Counted from the first letter of the stretch, positions 1 through 14,822 are shown. The stretch: DNA of 44,317 nt from Pseudomonadota bacterium (GCA_018261655.1 JAGTSG010000007.1:1-44317), one strand, 5' to 3'. The notes: generated by a model not told the origin, from the sequence alone. Made by a program: numbers and translations.

Positions 1-1034
1 CGGGCCGGCACGCCTACCACCTCGCGGCGCGGGAACAGGCGCCGCAGGATGCGAAGGGCCTTCGCGTCGGTCCGCGGGTCGAGCAACGGCGCGACCACCC
101 GCCGGTTGGCGACATAGAAGTTGACATAGGAACCGGCCATCCGGTCGCCGGCCCTGCGGGGCCGGGTTCCTTCCCGCGTCTCAACCCCTGCGGCTTCCTC
201 GTCGGTCAGGAACAGAGGACCGGGCTGCGGCAGCTTGTGGATGCGCAGCCGGCGACCCCGCGCATCGCGCGCCGCCGACAAACGGGCCCAGGCGTCCCGG
301 CTGATCGCGTACTGAGGGTCGGCGCGATCGTCGGTCCAGGCCAGGGTCACCTCGCCCGGCCGGATGAAGCAGCACAGGTTGTCCACGTGGCCATCGGTCT
401 CGTCGTTGAACACGCCCTGCCCGAGCCACAGGACCTTCTCGATGCCGAGGTAGTCCGCGAGGCCGGCCTCGATGTCCTTGCGGTCGAGTCCGGGGTTCCG
501 GTTCGGGTTCAGCAGGCACTCCTCCGTGGTCAGCACCGTGCCGTCCCCATCAACGTGGATCGCACCACCTTCGAGGACGAAGGGCGCACGATAGCGGTCG
601 ATCCGCTCTATTTCCATGACCTTGGAAGCGACAAGGTCGTCCTGGTCCCAGGGAAAGTAGAGTCCGCCATCGAGTCCGCCCCAGGCGTTGAAGTGCCAAT
701 CCACGCCGCGCACCCGGCCTCGTGCGTCCACGACGCCGGTGGGCCCGGTGTCGCGGGCCCAGGCGTCGTTGCTGCTCAGTTCCACCACCCGCACGGCCGG
801 CGGCAGCCTCTGGCGGGCATTCTCGAATTGCCGCGCCGAGGCGCCCACCGTCACCGGCTCGGACGCAGCGATCGCGCCGGCCACGGCGACAAACGCCTGC
901 TGGGCGGGTCGCGCCCCCAGCCGCCAGTTGTCCGGCCGTTCCGGCCAGATCATCCAGGTCCCGGCGTGCGGCTCGAACTCCGCTGGCATGCGGAAGCCGT
1001 CGCGGCGTGGGGTGCTCTGGAGGGTGCGGCTCAT
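1..1034 (-). CDS. aguA: Agmatine deiminase (partial, C-terminus outside window)
   Basis: Hydrolyses agmatine to N-carbamoylputrescine and ammonia, the first step of the AguA/AguB route from arginine to putrescine, in the cytoplasm. The minus-strand reading gives about 344 residues that follow the AguA/peptidylarginine-deiminase family from its start: [21 protein letters not shown]-like N-terminus, the [10 protein letters not shown] motif, the FNAWGG and EGGAIHVDG segments, and ETDGHVDN. The ATG at 1034 is preceded by GGGAG. The frame runs off the left edge just before the part where the family has its catalytic cysteine, so activity cannot be confirmed here. It lies 39 bp downstream of copA on the same strand. 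A functional link to the pot/spuC genes at the other end of the window is inference only. Confidence 0.9.
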   Translation of the reverse strand, partial: MSRTLQSTPRRDGFRMPAEFEPHAGTWMIWPERPDNWRLGARPAQQAFVAVAGAIAASEPVTVGASARQFENARQRLPPAVRVVELSSNDAWARDTGPTGVVDARGRVRGVDWHFNAWGGLDGGLYFPWDQDDLVASKVMEIERIDRYRAPFVLEGGAIHVDGDGTVLTTEECLLNPNRNPGLDRKDIEAGLADYLGIEKVLWLGQGVFNDETDGHVDNLCCFIRPGEVTLAWTDDRADPQYAISRDAWARLSAARDARGRRLRIHKLPQPGPLFLTDEEAAGVETREGTRPRRAGDRMAGSYVNFYVANRRVVAPLLDPRTDAKALRILRRLFPRREVVGVPA

Positions 1035-1073
1035 GGGTCTCTCCCGCCGCGATTGTAGGCGATCGGCGGGGAA

Positions 1074-3269
1074 CTACGGGCGGAAGCGGGACAGGCGCAG
1101 GGCGTTGGTGATGACCGTGACCGAGCTCAGGGACATCGCGGCGGCCGCAAAGGCCGGCGTCAGGGTCCAGCCCAGCAGCGGATAGAGCACGCCGGCAGCC
1201 AGCGGGACGCCCAGGGTGTTGTAGCCAAACGCCAGCCACAGGTTCTGCCGGACATTCCGCATCGTCGCCGCGGACAGGCGCCGGGCGCGCCCGATGGCTG
1301 CGAGGTCGCCCTTCACCAGCGTGATGCCGGCCGTCTGCTTGGCGACGTCGGTCCCATGCCCCATGGCAATGCCGACGTCGGCCTGGGCCAGCGCGGGGCC
1401 GTCATTGACGCCGTCGCCGGCCATCGCGACCCGCAGGCCGTCGGCCTGGAGCTGGCGGATGGCCTCGGCCTTGCCCTCCGGCTTGACGCCGGCGACGACC
1501 CGGTCGATCCCCAGTTCCCTGGCGATGTGCCGCGCCGCAAGTTCGCTGTCGCCCGTCAGCATCGTCACCTGCAGGCCCAGCCGGCGCAGGTCGGCGAGCG
1601 CCTCGGCCGTGCCGGGCCGGATAGGGTCGCGCGCCACGACGAGCGCCGCCGGCCGATCGTCCACGCTGACAAAGACCAGGCTGGCGCCCGACTCGCGTGC
1701 CGTCGCGGCCTGCGCCTCGAAAGTTGCGCGACATCCCGCGTAATCCGCACTGCCGAGCCTGACCCGCGCCGCGCCGACCTGGCCCTGCGTGCCTGCGCCG
1801 GCCTCGGACTCGACCGCGCGCGCCAGCGGCGGCCGGATCCTTCGTCCGCGGGCCGCGGCCACCACGGCCCTGGCGAGCGGATGATCGCTCTGCTGCGCCA
1901 CGCCCGACGCGAGCTTCAGGACATCGTCCTCCTGGAAACCCTCGCCGACGTGAACGGCCTCGACCTGCGGCCGGCCCTCGGTCAGCGTTCCGGTCTTGTC
2001 GCAGACCAGCATGTCGAGCGAGGCCAGTGCCTCGAGCGCCCGGGCCTCGCGGAACAGCACGCCGGTCTGCGCGCCGCGGCCCATCGCCACGGTCATGGAC
2101 ATCGGCGTCGCGAGCCCCACCGCGCAGGGACAGGCGATGATCAGCACCGTCACGCCGGCGACCAGCGCATGGGCGAGGCGCGGCTCCGGCCCCACGAGCC
2201 ACCACACCAGCGCCGAGACGACCGCGACGGCGACGACCGCCGGGACGAACCACCCCGAGACGCGGTCGGCGAGCGAGTGGATCGGCGCGCGGCTGCGCTG
2301 CGCGTCGGCGACCATGCCCACGATCCGCGCCAGCGTGCTCTCCGGCCCGATGCCCTCGGCCCACATCAGCAGCGAGCCGCTGCCGTTCACCGTCCCACCG
2401 ATCAGCTTGTCGCCGGGCGCCCTCGGCACCGGCACCGATTCGCCGGTGACCATGGACTCGTCGACGCTTGTCGTCCCCTCGAGCACCACGCCGTCCACCG
2501 GCACGCGGGCACCGGGACGGACGCGCAGCTTGTCCTGCCGGGCCACCTCCGTGAGCGGAACCTCGGACTCGGTCCCGTCCTCAGCGACCCGCACGGCCAC
2601 TGCAGGCGCGAGGTCGAGCAGCGCGCGCAGCGCAGCGCCGGTGCGGGCGCGGGCCCGCAACTCGAGGATCTGGCCGGCGAGCACCAGCGTCACGATGACG
2701 GCGGCCGCCTCGAAGTAGAGCGGGATCATGCCCATGGCATCGCGGGCCGAGACGGGAAAGGCCTGCGGCACGAGCAGCGCGGCGAAGCTGAAGAGATAGG
2801 CCGCCGCCACCCCGAGCGCGATCAGCGTGAACATGTTGAGCCGGCCGCGCAGCGACTCGACGCCCCGCCTCAGGAACGGCCAGCCCGACCCGAGCACGAC
2901 CGGCGTCGCCAGGAGCCACTGCGCCCACCGCGCCCCCGGCGCATGCCCGAGCGGCGCCAGCGGCGCAATCACCATCGGCCCCATCGAGAGGACCAGGACC
3001 GCCATCGTCAGCGGGCCGGCGATCCAGAGCCGCCGGCGGAAGTCCGTCAGCTCCGGGTTTTCTTCGGGCGCTGCCGTCACCGTCACCGGCTCGAGTGCGC
3101 AGCCACAGTCGGTGCAATGGCCGGGGCCCGCCTCGTGCACGTCCGGGTGCATCGGGCAGGTCCAGTGCGAGGTGCTCGCAGCCACCGGCTCGAGCGCCAT
3201 GCCGCACACCGGGCAGTCACCCGGCTCTTCCCGGACGATGTCCGGGTGCATGGGACAGCTGTACCGCAT
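1074..3269 (-). CDS. copA: Copper-translocating P-type ATPase (P1B-1)
   Basis: Inner-membrane pump that expels Cu(I) from the cytoplasm using ATP; 731 residues. The N-terminus has no CxxC-type HMA domain. It has two short heavy-metal-binding modules of the CPMHP...CPxCGM type at residues about 3-28 and 36-62, and the second is degenerate (CTDCGC in place of CPxCGM). The P-type core is complete: TGES 275-278, CPC 380-382, phosphorylated Asp in DKTGT 424-428, the HP pair at 463-464, and GDGVND 618-623. The YN pair (683-684) and MSLSS (712-716) in the last helices are the copper-site signature of P1B-1 pumps. It sits 21 bp after fadA and upstream of aguA, apart from the Cus operon, so it may be co-transcribed with fadBA. 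Silver transport is also possible. Confidence 0.93.
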   Translation of the reverse strand: MRYSCPMHPDIVREEPGDCPVCGMALEPVAASTSHWTCPMHPDVHEAGPGHCTDCGCALEPVTVTAAPEENPELTDFRRRLWIAGPLTMAVLVLSMGPMVIAPLAPLGHAPGARWAQWLLATPVVLGSGWPFLRRGVESLRGRLNMFTLIALGVAAAYLFSFAALLVPQAFPVSARDAMGMIPLYFEAAAVIVTLVLAGQILELRARARTGAALRALLDLAPAVAVRVAEDGTESEVPLTEVARQDKLRVRPGARVPVDGVVLEGTTSVDESMVTGESVPVPRAPGDKLIGGTVNGSGSLLMWAEGIGPESTLARIVGMVADAQRSRAPIHSLADRVSGWFVPAVVAVAVVSALVWWLVGPEPRLAHALVAGVTVLIIACPCAVGLATPMSMTVAMGRGAQTGVLFREARALEALASLDMLVCDKTGTLTEGRPQVEAVHVGEGFQEDDVLKLASGVAQQSDHPLARAVVAAARGRRIRPPLARAVESEAGAGTQGQVGAARVRLGSADYAGCRATFEAQAATARESGASLVFVSVDDRPAALVVARDPIRPGTAEALADLRRLGLQVTMLTGDSELAARHIARELGIDRVVAGVKPEGKAEAIRQLQADGLRVAMAGDGVNDGPALAQADVGIAMGHGTDVAKQTAGITLVKGDLAAIGRARRLSAATMRNVRQNLWLAFGYNTLGVPLAAGVLYPLLGWTLTPAFAAAAMSLSSVTVITNALRLSRFRP

Positions 3270-3290
3270 GAGCGGTTGGACTGCCCGGAC

Positions 3291-6651
<3,361 letters not shown>

Positions 6652-6680
6652 GGTCAATCTCCGTTCCTTTCAGGGCTTTG

Positions 6681-6749
6681 CAGGCGCCGTGGGGGCGCCT
6701 GGGATACGTGAGCCCCACATGGGGGGCCGCGCGACACGTTGATATTATC
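6681..6749. promoter_or_regulatory. fadB/maeA divergent spacer: inverted repeats and AT-rich promoter-like island
   Basis: A perfect 8-bp inverted repeat, CAGGCGCC (6681-6688) and GGCGCCTG (6694-6701), with a 5-base loop lies 30 bases upstream of the fadB ATG. A second, GCCCC/GGGGC, lies at about 6712-6727. Both precede the only AT-rich stretch of the spacer (6741-6749). That stretch contains TATTAT on plus and GATAAT on minus, each 5 of 6 to a -10 box. No convincing -35 is visible in either direction. If transcription starts there, the first hairpin falls in the fadB leader. No match to a FadR or PsrA operator was recognised. Confidence 0.35.
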
Positions 6750-6818
6750 GCGCCACCCGACCGGATGCGCCGATTCGGTAATCCACCGCGGCAGCCGGCA
6801 CGGCACCTGGAGCACTCC

Positions 6819-8489
6819 ATGACCCACGCCCGACCCGGCCGGCCCCTGCCCACCCCGCTGCCCGAGTGGTTTCCGCGCGGCGCCGCGCTGCTGCGCGACC
6901 CGACGCTCAACAAGGGCACGGCCTTCACGCTGCGGGAACGCGACGTGCTCGGGCTGCGCGGACTCCTGCCACCGCACGTCATCACCCAGGAGGACCAGGT
7001 CAACCGGGTGCTGGAGAACTTCAGGCGCCTGGACTCGGACCTGTCGCGCTACATCCTGCTCGAGGCCCTGCACGACCGGAACGAGACGTTGTTCTTCAGG
7101 GTCATCATGGAAAACCCTGATGAAATGATGCCGATCATCTATACGCCCACCGTCGGGCTCGCCTGCCAGCAGTTCGGCCACATCTACCGGCGCCCGCGCG
7201 GCCTGTTCATCTCCGCGGCGGACCGCGGACGCATGGTGGAGGTCATGCGCAACTGGCCCTATCGCGAGGCGCGCATGATCGTCGTCACCGACGGCGAGCG
7301 GATCCTCGGGCTCGGCGACCTCGGCGCCAACGGCATGGGCATCCCGATCGGCAAGCTGGCGCTCTACACCGCCTGCGCGGGACTGCATCCGCGCCACTGC
7401 CTGCCGGTCATGCTCGACGCCGGCACCAACAACGAGGCCCTGCTGGCCGACCCCCTTTATATCGGGCTGAGGCAGAAGCGGCTCTCGGGCGCCGCCCTCG
7501 ACGCGCTGGTCGAGGAGTTCGTCGACGCGGCGCAGCAGTCCTTCCCGGGCATCGTCATCCAGTTCGAGGACTTCGCCAACCACAACGCCTTCCGCCTGCT
7601 GCGCAATTACCGCGACCGGATCTGCTGCTTCAACGACGACATCCAGGGCACGGCCTCGGTGACCGTCGCCGGCATCCTCTCGGCGCTGCGGGTGACCGGC
7701 CTCAAGATGTCGGAGCAGACTTTCCTGTGCCTGGGAGCCGGCGAGGCGGCCACGGGCATCTCGGACCTGCTGGTCGCGGCCATGGTCGATGACGGACTCG
7801 CCGAGGCCGCCGCGCGGGGACGCTGCTGGATGGTCGACTCGAAGGGGCTCGTGACCGCGGGCCGGAAGGACCTCGCCGAGCACAAGAGGCCCTACGCCCA
7901 TGCCCACGAGCGGGTCGACGACTTCCTGGGGGCGGTCCGCGCGCTGCGACCGACCGCCATCATCGGCGTCGGCGCCACGCCGCAGGCCTTCACCCGGCAG
8001 GTCATCGAGACCATGGCGCAGCTGAACCAGCGGCCCATCGTCTTCGCGCTGTCGAACCCGACCTCGAAGTCCGAGTGCACGGCCGAGCAGGCCTACGCCT
8101 GGTCCTCCGGCCGAGCGCTGTTCGCCTCCGGCAGCCCCTTCGATCCGGTGGAGGTCAACGGCCGGCGCTTCGTGCCGCGCCAGGGCAACAACTCGTACAT
8201 CTTCCCGGGTGTCGGGCTCGGCGTGGTCTCGGTGCAGTCGTCGCGGGTCACCGATGCCATGTTCATGGCGGCGGCGCGGACCCTGGCCGAGTCGGTCACG
8301 CCCGCAGACCTGGAACAGGGCAGCCTCTATCCCGCGCTGTCCCGGATCCGCGACGTTTCGGCGCGGATCGCTGCCGCGGTCGGCGAAGTCGCCTTCCGCG
8401 ACGGCCTGGCCGGCATCGACCGGCCGTCCGACCTGCTGGCGCTGATGCACCGGCAGATGTACGACCCGGACTACGTCAGCTACGCGTGA
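6819..8489 (+). CDS. maeA: NAD-dependent malic enzyme (oxaloacetate-decarboxylating)
   Basis: Converts malate to pyruvate and CO2 with reduction of NAD(P), linking the TCA cycle to pyruvate when growing on fatty acids or amino acids. It is 556 residues from the ATG at 6819, close to E. coli MaeA (565). That start is chosen because GGAG lies at 6809-6812 and the upstream in-frame codons look non-coding. Large-type malic enzyme signatures are seen: [50 protein letters not shown], and the nucleotide-binding [10 protein letters not shown]. It is divergent from fadB. Its last 14 bases overlap the end of cusA on the other strand. NAD rather than NADP use is inferred from the family. Confidence 0.94.
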   Translation: MTHARPGRPLPTPLPEWFPRGAALLRDPTLNKGTAFTLRERDVLGLRGLLPPHVITQEDQVNRVLENFRRLDSDLSRYILLEALHDRNETLFFRVIMENPDEMMPIIYTPTVGLACQQFGHIYRRPRGLFISAADRGRMVEVMRNWPYREARMIVVTDGERILGLGDLGANGMGIPIGKLALYTACAGLHPRHCLPVMLDAGTNNEALLADPLYIGLRQKRLSGAALDALVEEFVDAAQQSFPGIVIQFEDFANHNAFRLLRNYRDRICCFNDDIQGTASVTVAGILSALRVTGLKMSEQTFLCLGAGEAATGISDLLVAAMVDDGLAEAAARGRCWMVDSKGLVTAGRKDLAEHKRPYAHAHERVDDFLGAVRALRPTAIIGVGATPQAFTRQVIETMAQLNQRPIVFALSNPTSKSECTAEQAYAWSSGRALFASGSPFDPVEVNGRRFVPRQGNNSYIFPGVGLGVVSVQSSRVTDAMFMAAARTLAESVTPADLEQGSLYPALSRIRDVSARIAAAVGEVAFRDGLAGIDRPSDLLALMHRQMYDPDYVSYA

Positions 8490-11400
8490 GGCCGCGGCGC
8501 TTCCACAGCAGGAAGACCGACGGGATCACGACCAGCGTCAGCAGGGTGGCGCTCAGCATGCCGCCCACCATCGGCGCGGCGATGCGCCGCATGACCTCCG
8601 ATCCCGTGCCGCTTCCCCACATGATCGGCAGCAGTCCGACCATGATGGTAAGCACGGTCATCAGCTTCGGCCGCAGCCGCAGCAACGCGCCCTCCACGAT
8701 GCTCTCGCGGACGTCCCGCTCGGTCAGCGGACGGCCGGCCGCGAGCGCCTCCGATCCGCGGCGCTCCCAGGCGTGGTTCAGGTACAGGAGCATCACCACG
8801 CCGGTCTCGGCCGCCACGCCCGCGAGCGCGATGAACCCGACCGCGACCGCGATGCTCAGGTGGTAGCCGAGCAGGTATAGGAGCCACACGCCGCCGGTGA
8901 GCGCGAAGGGCAGGCAGCCGAGGATCAGCGCCACGTCGCCGAAGCGGCGGAAGTTCAGGTACAGCAGCAGCACGATGATGACCAGCGTGAACGGCACGAC
9001 CACCTTGAGCTTGGCTGCCGCGCGCTGCCAGTACTCGTACTGCCCCGACCAGCGCAGGCTGTAGCCCGGCGGCAGCGCCACCTGCGCCGCGACCCGCTCG
9101 CGCGCAGCCGCCACGTAGGAGCCGAGGTCGCGGCCGCTGATGTCCACGTACACCCATCCCGAGGGCCGCGCGTTCTCGCTGCGGATCATGGACGGCCCGT
9201 CGGTGATGTGGACCGTCGCGACGTCGCCGAGCGTGAGTTGCGCGCCGGACGGCGCGACGATGGGCAGCTGCCGCAGGCGCTCGAGCGAGTTGCGCCAGTC
9301 CTGCGGGTAGCGCAGGTTGATCGGGTAACGCTCCAGCCCTTCCACGGTGTAGGCCAGCGTCATGCCGCCGACCGCCGTTTCCACGACTTCCTGCACGTCG
9401 GCGATGTTGAGGCCGTAGCGCGCCGCGTCGAGTCGCCGGATGTCCACGTCGATGTAGCGGCCGGTCGCGACGCGCTCCGCATAGACGGATGCGGTGCCCT
9501 CGAAGCCGCTCAGCGCACGCTCGATCCCGAGGCCGATCCGCTCGATCTCGGCCAGGTCCGGGCCCATGATCTTGATGCCGACCGGCGTCTTGATCCCGGT
9601 GGCCAGCATGTCGATGCGGGTCTTGATCGGCGGAACCCAGGTGTTGGCGAGCCCCGGCACCTGCACGACCCGGTTCAGCTCCTCGCGCAACTTCTCCGGC
9701 GTCATGCCGGGACGCCACTGGTCCCGTGGCTTCAGCCGGATGGTGGTCTCGAGCATCTCGAAGGGCGCCGGGTCCGTCGCCGTCTCGGCCCGCCCCGCCT
9801 TGCCGAAGACGCGCTCGACCTCGGGCACCGACTTGATCAGGCGGTCGGTCTGCTGCAGCAGGGCCCTGACGGTGTCGGCCGAGACGCCCGGCAGCGTGGT
9901 GGGCATGTACAGCAGGTCGCCCTCGTCGAGCTCGGGCATGAACTCGCTGCCCAGCCTCGAGTACGGCCAGGCGGTCGCGGCCAGCAGGACCGCGGTGGCG
10001 GCGACGACCTTCATCGGGTGCCGCAGGGACAGGTCGATCAGCGGGCGGTAGGCGGCGATCGCGGCGCGGTTGACCGGGTTCTCCGCCTCGTGGCGGATCC
10101 GGCCGCGCACCAGCAGCGTGATCAGCACCGGCACGAGCGTGATGGAGAGGAAGGCGGCCGCGACCATGGCCCAGGTCTTGGTGAAGGCCAGCGGCTCGAA
10201 CAGCTTGCCTTCCTGCGCGTCGAGGGCGAACACCGGCAGGAAGGACAGCGCGACGATCATCAGCGAGAAGAACAGCGACGGCCCGACCTCCCGGCAGGCC
10301 TCGAGCACCAGTTCCGTGCGGTCGCGCGCGGCCGCCGCCTCGTGCTCCAGCTTCTTGTGCACGTTCTCGATCATCACGATGCCGGCGTCGATCATCGCGC
10401 CGATGGCGATCGCGATGCCGCCCAGCGACATGATGTTGGCGTTGAGGCCCTGCAGGCGCATGACCAGGAACGCGGACAGGATCCCGAGCGGCAGGCTGAT
10501 GATGAGCACGAGGCTCGAGCGGAAGTGCAGCAGGAAGACCGCGCAGACCAGCACGACGACGACAAACTCCTCGACCAGCTTGGTGCGCAGGTTGTCCACC
10601 GCGCGCTGGATGAGCGCCGACCTGTCGTAGGTCTCCACGATCTCGACGCCCTCCGGCAGGCCGCGCTTCAGCTCCTCCAGCCGCGCGCGGACGTTGCGGA
10701 TCGTCTGGCGCGCGTTCTCGCCGCTGCGCATGACCACGATGCCCCCGGCGACCTCGCCCTCGCCGTCGAGCTCGGTGATCCCGCGGCGCATTTCCGGGCC
10801 GACGCGCACCTCGGCCACGTCCGAAAGCAGCACCGGCACGCCCCCCTCCGCCATCAGGGGCAGGTTGCGCAGGTCCTCCACGCCCTGGATGTAGCCCGAG
10901 GCACGCACCATGTACTCGGCCTCGGCCATTTCGACGACCGAGCCGCCGGCCTCGGAATTGCCGCGCTCGATGGACATCATCACGTCGGCGAGCGTGAGTC
11001 CGTAGCCGCGCAGACGCACCGGGTCCACGACCACCTGGTACTGGCGCACCATGCCGCCGACCGTCGCCACCTCGGAAACGCCCGGCACCGCCTGCAACTC
11101 GTACTTGAGGAACCAGTCCTGCAGGCTGCGCAGCTGTGACAGGTCGTGCTGCCCGCTTCGGTCCACCAGCGCGTACTGGTAGATCCAGCCGACACCGGTC
11201 GCGTCGGGGCCCAGAGCCGGGGTGACGCCGGCCGGCAGGCGCGCCGCGGCCTGGCTGAGGTACTCGAGCACGCGCGACCGCGCCCAGTACAGGTCCGTGC
11301 CGTCCTCGAACAGCACGTACACGAACGAGTCGCCGAAGAACGAGTATCCGCGTACCGTGGTCGCGCCCGGCACCGACAGCAGGGCGGTCGTCAGTGGGTA

Positions 11401-11598
11401 GGTCACCTGGTCCTCGACGACGCGCGGGCTCTGGCCGGGATACGGCGTACGCACGATGACCTGGACGTCGGACAGGTCGGGAATCGCATCCACAGGCGTG
11501 CGCAGCGTGGACCAGATGCCCGCGACCGTCAGCAGCGCGGAGAGCAGGAGCACCAGTGTGCGGTTCTCGAGTGACGCGCGAATGATGGCGGCGATCAT
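8476..11598 (-). CDS. cusA: Heavy-metal efflux RND pump, CusA type (Cu(I)/Ag(I))
   Basis: Proton-driven inner-membrane pump of a tripartite efflux complex that exports copper or silver from periplasm and cytoplasm; 1040 residues, as usual for the HME-RND family. The sequence follows E. coli CusA closely: [15 protein letters not shown] near the N-terminus, [17 protein letters not shown] in the proton-relay helix, and the methionine-bearing segments [10 protein letters not shown] and [11 protein letters not shown], matching Met573 and Met623 of CusA. At the third site the Met is shifted by one residue (GGMTLA against GGAMVG). Those methionines favour Cu/Ag over Zn/Co/Cd (CzcA). The ATG overlaps the cusB stop by 4 bases, implying translational coupling. 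Last gene of the operon; it ends inside the 3' end of convergent maeA. Confidence 0.94.
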   Translation of the reverse strand: MIAAIIRASLENRTLVLLLSALLTVAGIWSTLRTPVDAIPDLSDVQVIVRTPYPGQSPRVVEDQVTYPLTTALLSVPGATTVRGYSFFGDSFVYVLFEDGTDLYWARSRVLEYLSQAAARLPAGVTPALGPDATGVGWIYQYALVDRSGQHDLSQLRSLQDWFLKYELQAVPGVSEVATVGGMVRQYQVVVDPVRLRGYGLTLADVMMSIERGNSEAGGSVVEMAEAEYMVRASGYIQGVEDLRNLPLMAEGGVPVLLSDVAEVRVGPEMRRGITELDGEGEVAGGIVVMRSGENARQTIRNVRARLEELKRGLPEGVEIVETYDRSALIQRAVDNLRTKLVEEFVVVVLVCAVFLLHFRSSLVLIISLPLGILSAFLVMRLQGLNANIMSLGGIAIAIGAMIDAGIVMIENVHKKLEHEAAAARDRTELVLEACREVGPSLFFSLMIVALSFLPVFALDAQEGKLFEPLAFTKTWAMVAAAFLSITLVPVLITLLVRGRIRHEAENPVNRAAIAAYRPLIDLSLRHPMKVVAATAVLLAATAWPYSRLGSEFMPELDEGDLLYMPTTLPGVSADTVRALLQQTDRLIKSVPEVERVFGKAGRAETATDPAPFEMLETTIRLKPRDQWRPGMTPEKLREELNRVVQVPGLANTWVPPIKTRIDMLATGIKTPVGIKIMGPDLAEIERIGLGIERALSGFEGTASVYAERVATGRYIDVDIRRLDAARYGLNIADVQEVVETAVGGMTLAYTVEGLERYPINLRYPQDWRNSLERLRQLPIVAPSGAQLTLGDVATVHITDGPSMIRSENARPSGWVYVDISGRDLGSYVAAARERVAAQVALPPGYSLRWSGQYEYWQRAAAKLKVVVPFTLVIIVLLLYLNFRRFGDVALILGCLPFALTGGVWLLYLLGYHLSIAVAVGFIALAGVAAETGVVMLLYLNHAWERRGSEALAAGRPLTERDVRESIVEGALLRLRPKLMTVLTIMVGLLPIMWGSGTGSEVMRRIAAPMVGGMLSATLLTLVVIPSVFLLWKRRGLTRS

Positions 11599-12977
11599 GT
11601 GCCCTGCTCCCCCGCGGGGCCGCCGTCATGGCCGGCGTGGGCGCCCGCGCCGGGCTGCTCGCCGTAACGCCCGAGGCTCGAGCGGACCTGCGACTCGGAG
11701 TCCAGCATGAACTGCCCGGACACGACGACGCGCTCGCCCGCCTCGAGGCCATGCAGGATCTCGATCGAGTCGCCGCTCTCCGCGCCGGGGTGCACGTCCC
11801 GGGCCACGAACCGCCCCTCACCCAGCGCCACGATCACCCGCGCGGCGCGGCCCGTGCGGATCAGCGCCTCGAGCGGGATGAGCAGCGCGCTGCGCGCGCC
11901 CGCGCCATCGATGGTCACATCGGCCAGCATGCCGGCCGCCAGCCGCTGGCCGGGGTTGTCGAGGGCCAGGCGAACCTGGAGCGTGCGGGTCGCCTGGTTC
12001 AGCTCCGGCAGCACGTCGAGCACGGTCGCCTCGAGGCTCTCCCCGGGCAGGGCGGCCACCGACACCCGGGCGCGGGCGCCGGCGCGCACCGCGGCAGACG
12101 CCGTCTCGGGCACCTCGGCCACGACCCACAGCCGCTCGATCGGCGCGATCGTCATGGCACTCATGCCCGGCTCGGCGAGCGCCCCCTCGCGTACGCCAAG
12201 CATCGTGACCACCCCGTCCTGCGGGGAGTGGTAGGCGACGCGCTCCTGGACCTCGCCGCTCCCGCGCAGCCGTGCAATGGCCGCCGGCTGCAGGCCCAGC
12301 GCAGCCAGGCGACCTTCTGCCGCCTCGATCAGCGCCGCGTCACCGAGTGCAAGCGCGTTCAGGTACTCGCGCTGGGCGCCGGCGAGCCTGGGGGAGAACA
12401 CCGCGAACAACGGCTGGCCGCGCCTGACCCGCTCGCCCTCGGCCCGCACGGACAGGCGCTCCACGTAGCCTTCGGCGCGGACCCGGACCTCGACGCGACC
12501 CCGTTCGTCATAGGCCAGCGTGCCGACGGTCTGCACGGTCGGATCGACGTTGCCGACCGCCGCCTCGGCGGTCCGCACGCCGAGGTTGTTGACCATCGCG
12601 GCGGACAGCCGGATGGCACCTCGCTCCTCGCCGCCTGCCTCCTCAAAAACCGGCACGAAGTCCATGCCCATCTCGTCCTTGCGCGGCACGGGCGAGGTGA
12701 TCGCCGGATTGTGCGGGTGGCGGTAGTAGAGCGGCCTCGGCTCCGTCTCCGTCGCGGCAGCCGGCTCGACCAGGACCAGTTCCATGCCGCAGATCGGGCA
12801 CGTGCCCGGCTTGTCCGACTTCACGTCGGGGTGCATCGGGCACTGGTAGGTCGGCTCCAGGTGTTGCGCGGCCTGCCCGGCCGCGGTCTCCTGCACGGGC
12901 ACCTCCGGCGCCTTGCCGCAGGCAGACAGCACGGCAAGCATCGCAACCACGGCAGCGACGACGGCAAGACGGTTCAT
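11595..12977 (-). CDS. cusB: RND efflux periplasmic adaptor, CusB type, with N-terminal heavy-metal-binding domain
   Basis: Membrane-fusion protein joining the CusA pump to the outer-membrane channel; 460 residues. A signal peptide ends in a lipobox-like LSAC with Cys20, so it is probably a lipoprotein. Residues 44-67 form a CPMHP...CPICGM metal-binding module of the same kind as in CopA. It is followed by the [22 protein letters not shown] segment typical of CusB proteins (quoted region about residues 83-110), which is rich in metal-capable Met and His. Barrel-sandwich and beta-barrel regions follow. It overlaps cusC at one end and cusA at the other by 4 bases each. There is no CusF gene in the window; the extra metal-binding module may take over part of that role (inference). 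Confidence 0.92.
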   Translation of the reverse strand: MNRLAVVAAVVAMLAVLSACGKAPEVPVQETAAGQAAQHLEPTYQCPMHPDVKSDKPGTCPICGMELVLVEPAAATETEPRPLYYRHPHNPAITSPVPRKDEMGMDFVPVFEEAGGEERGAIRLSAAMVNNLGVRTAEAAVGNVDPTVQTVGTLAYDERGRVEVRVRAEGYVERLSVRAEGERVRRGQPLFAVFSPRLAGAQREYLNALALGDAALIEAAEGRLAALGLQPAAIARLRGSGEVQERVAYHSPQDGVVTMLGVREGALAEPGMSAMTIAPIERLWVVAEVPETASAAVRAGARARVSVAALPGESLEATVLDVLPELNQATRTLQVRLALDNPGQRLAAGMLADVTIDGAGARSALLIPLEALIRTGRAARVIVALGEGRFVARDVHPGAESGDSIEILHGLEAGERVVVSGQFMLDSESQVRSSLGRYGEQPGAGAHAGHDGGPAGEQGT

Positions 12978-14251
12978 GACTGCTCTCCGGCAAGGTAATG
13001 GATCTCGGCCAGGGCCACGGCATACTCGGCGCGGGCCTTCGCCTGGCGGTCCCGGACTTCGTAGACGCGCCGCTGGGTGGCGACGACATCCTCGAGCGAG
13101 CCTTCGCTCGCGCGGTAGGCGGCGAGCGCGGCGTCGACCGAGACGCCGGCGACGCGGTCCATCTGCCTTTCGTAGAGGGACACGACCTCACGCAGTTTCA
13201 CGGCCCTGGCGTGTGCCGCGCGCAGCATGGCCTCCAGCTCGCGGACCGTGTCGGTCCTGCGCGCGTCGGCGGCCCGGGCGCGTGATTTCGCGGCGCCGAC
13301 TTCGCGGTCCTGGCGGTCGCGCGTGAACAGCGGAACATCGAAGGTAAACATGGCGGTCAGCATGTCCGGGCGCTGGACGCCGCCCATGTCCTGGCCCTGC
13401 CTGAAGCCGTAAGCGATGTCGAACCCGAAGGCGGGCCTGTACATCTGGCGTGCGATCTCGGACTGCTGCATCGCCGCGTCCCGCATGTGCGTGAGCGACT
13501 CCAGCATGGGGTTCTGCCCGATGCGTGGCAGCAACGACTCGATCGGCTCCGGCCCCCGTGCCGGGGCCGGCGCCGTGGCCCGGTCGCGGGCCGCGTCCTC
13601 GCCCAGCCATCGCGCCAGCTCCGATCGCATCACGTCACGCTCGCGTTCGGCCTCGAGCTGCATCTCGTCGATCTCGAGCGCCATCAGGCGCGCGTCGAGG
13701 AGTTCGAGCGCCTCGCCCTCGCCCGCGGCGTAGCCGGCCTCGGCGCCGCCCACCAGAGCATCGATCCAGCGGGACTGCGCCGAGAGCAGCGCCAGCGACT
13801 CGTCGAGGTAATCGAGCTCGCGCCAGGCCTTTTCGACTTCGAACCGCACCCGCCGCGCGCGCTCGAGCGCCTCGGCATCGGCGCCGAGGGCTTCGCTCTC
13901 GTATTTCGCGCGCGTGAGCGAGCGGCTCGCGCCCGCGGGGAAGCGCTGCATGAGCCCGACCTCGAGCATGGTCATGTCCTCCGCGTCGAAGGAGAAGGAA
14001 TCGACCGGCACGTTCACCGCGCCCACCCTCGCCTCGGGGTCGGGCAACTCGCCCGCGGACACCGCCATGTCGCGCATCGCTGCGGACTCGCCTTCGAGCG
14101 CCTGCCGGCCGGCATCACGCTCGACAGCGATGCGTTGCGCCTCGGCGAGCGACAGGGGCCCGGCCGCGGCCGCCGGCGGCGTGCCGGCGAGCCAGAACAC
14201 CAGGATAGTCAGGGCTGTCTGACCCGCCCCACGGTCGAAAAACGAACGCAT
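12974..14251 (-). CDS. TolC-family outer-membrane channel protein of the Cus-type efflux operon
   Basis: Probable outer-membrane exit duct for the CusA/CusB pair; 425 residues. A hydrophobic leader ends in AAAA near residue 34. The mature part begins LSLAEAQRIAVERD, the usual opening of outer membrane efflux proteins, and two long helical repeats rich in Ala, Glu and Arg follow, as expected of the TolC coiled-coil barrel. I see no lipobox, unlike E. coli CusC, so the name CusC is used only by role. It is second in the operon: 48 bp after the Cys/His-rich small protein and overlapping cusB by 4 bases (ATGA). Confidence 0.85.
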   Translation of the reverse strand: MRSFFDRGAGQTALTILVFWLAGTPPAAAAGPLSLAEAQRIAVERDAGRQALEGESAAMRDMAVSAGELPDPEARVGAVNVPVDSFSFDAEDMTMLEVGLMQRFPAGASRSLTRAKYESEALGADAEALERARRVRFEVEKAWRELDYLDESLALLSAQSRWIDALVGGAEAGYAAGEGEALELLDARLMALEIDEMQLEAERERDVMRSELARWLGEDAARDRATAPAPARGPEPIESLLPRIGQNPMLESLTHMRDAAMQQSEIARQMYRPAFGFDIAYGFRQGQDMGGVQRPDMLTAMFTFDVPLFTRDRQDREVGAAKSRARAADARRTDTVRELEAMLRAAHARAVKLREVVSLYERQMDRVAGVSVDAALAAYRASEGSLEDVVATQRRVYEVRDRQAKARAEYAVALAEIHYLAGEQS

Positions 14252-14299
14252 GTCTCCTCCTGCGGGAACGTCATCGGGACGAACCGGGCGCAGGAAGAT

Positions 14300-14767
14300 C
14301 TATTTCAGGTAGGTGCAGTAGCGTTTCTGCAGAGAAACGGCGGGAGCCCGGCCGCGTCCGGGGTCCGGCCAGTCGGGCCTTGCGGCGCGGGATGCAACAG
14401 GGACCGTCGGCAGGACGGCCGGCGCGTGCCAGACCCACGCATCGAGCGCCGGGGCCGGGACCTGTTTGGCGGGCGGCGCGGGCACACCGACAGCCTCGCA
14501 ATCGAGCGCCACGCCCCCATCGCAACCCTCGGGACCGTCCGCCGGACAGTGCGGGCACGGCGTCTCGCAATGGGCCGGCGTGGAGTGGTGTTCCAGGGTG
14601 CCGTGATGGCCGTCCGGGCCATCGACATGGCCGGCGTGACCGCTGCCGGCCGGGGCCATCGCCTGGCAGGGCTGCAGCGCGAGCCCGAGCCAGCCGACCG
14701 CGAACAGCGCGACGAGCGCCCTTGCCAGGGGCAGGTGCCGGGACCTGATTTTCGCGAGCAGGGTCAT
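14300..14767 (-). CDS. Small exported Cys/His-rich protein, probable copper binder
   Basis: 155 residues from the ATG at 14767; a GTG one codon earlier is an alternative and no strong Shine-Dalgarno is visible. An N-terminal hydrophobic segment (about residues 12-32) looks like a signal peptide or anchor. Residues 43-74 hold eight histidines and three cysteines, including HCETPCPHC, a likely metal-binding patch. The C-terminus is a basic and aromatic tail, [11 protein letters not shown] do not recognise a named family with certainty; short proteins of this build are common at the head of copper operons. Position as first gene of the Cus-type operon suggests it buffers or delivers Cu/Ag in the periplasm, in place of CusF (inference). 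Confidence 0.75.
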   Translation of the reverse strand: MTLLAKIRSRHLPLARALVALFAVGWLGLALQPCQAMAPAGSGHAGHVDGPDGHHGTLEHHSTPAHCETPCPHCPADGPEGCDGGVALDCEAVGVPAPPAKQVPAPALDAWVWHAPAVLPTVPVASRAARPDWPDPGRGRAPAVSLQKRYCTYLK

Positions 14768-14822
14768 CACAGCCTTGGCCAGCGCATGGACGTGTTGGAC
14801 GCTACTCCCGTGGCGCCCGGAT

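Noticed and set aside
8476-14251. Czc-type (Co/Zn/Cd) efflux
   Set aside because: Methionine-rich sites in the pump and CPMHP/CPICGM plus DEMGMD segments in the adaptor point to Cu/Ag.
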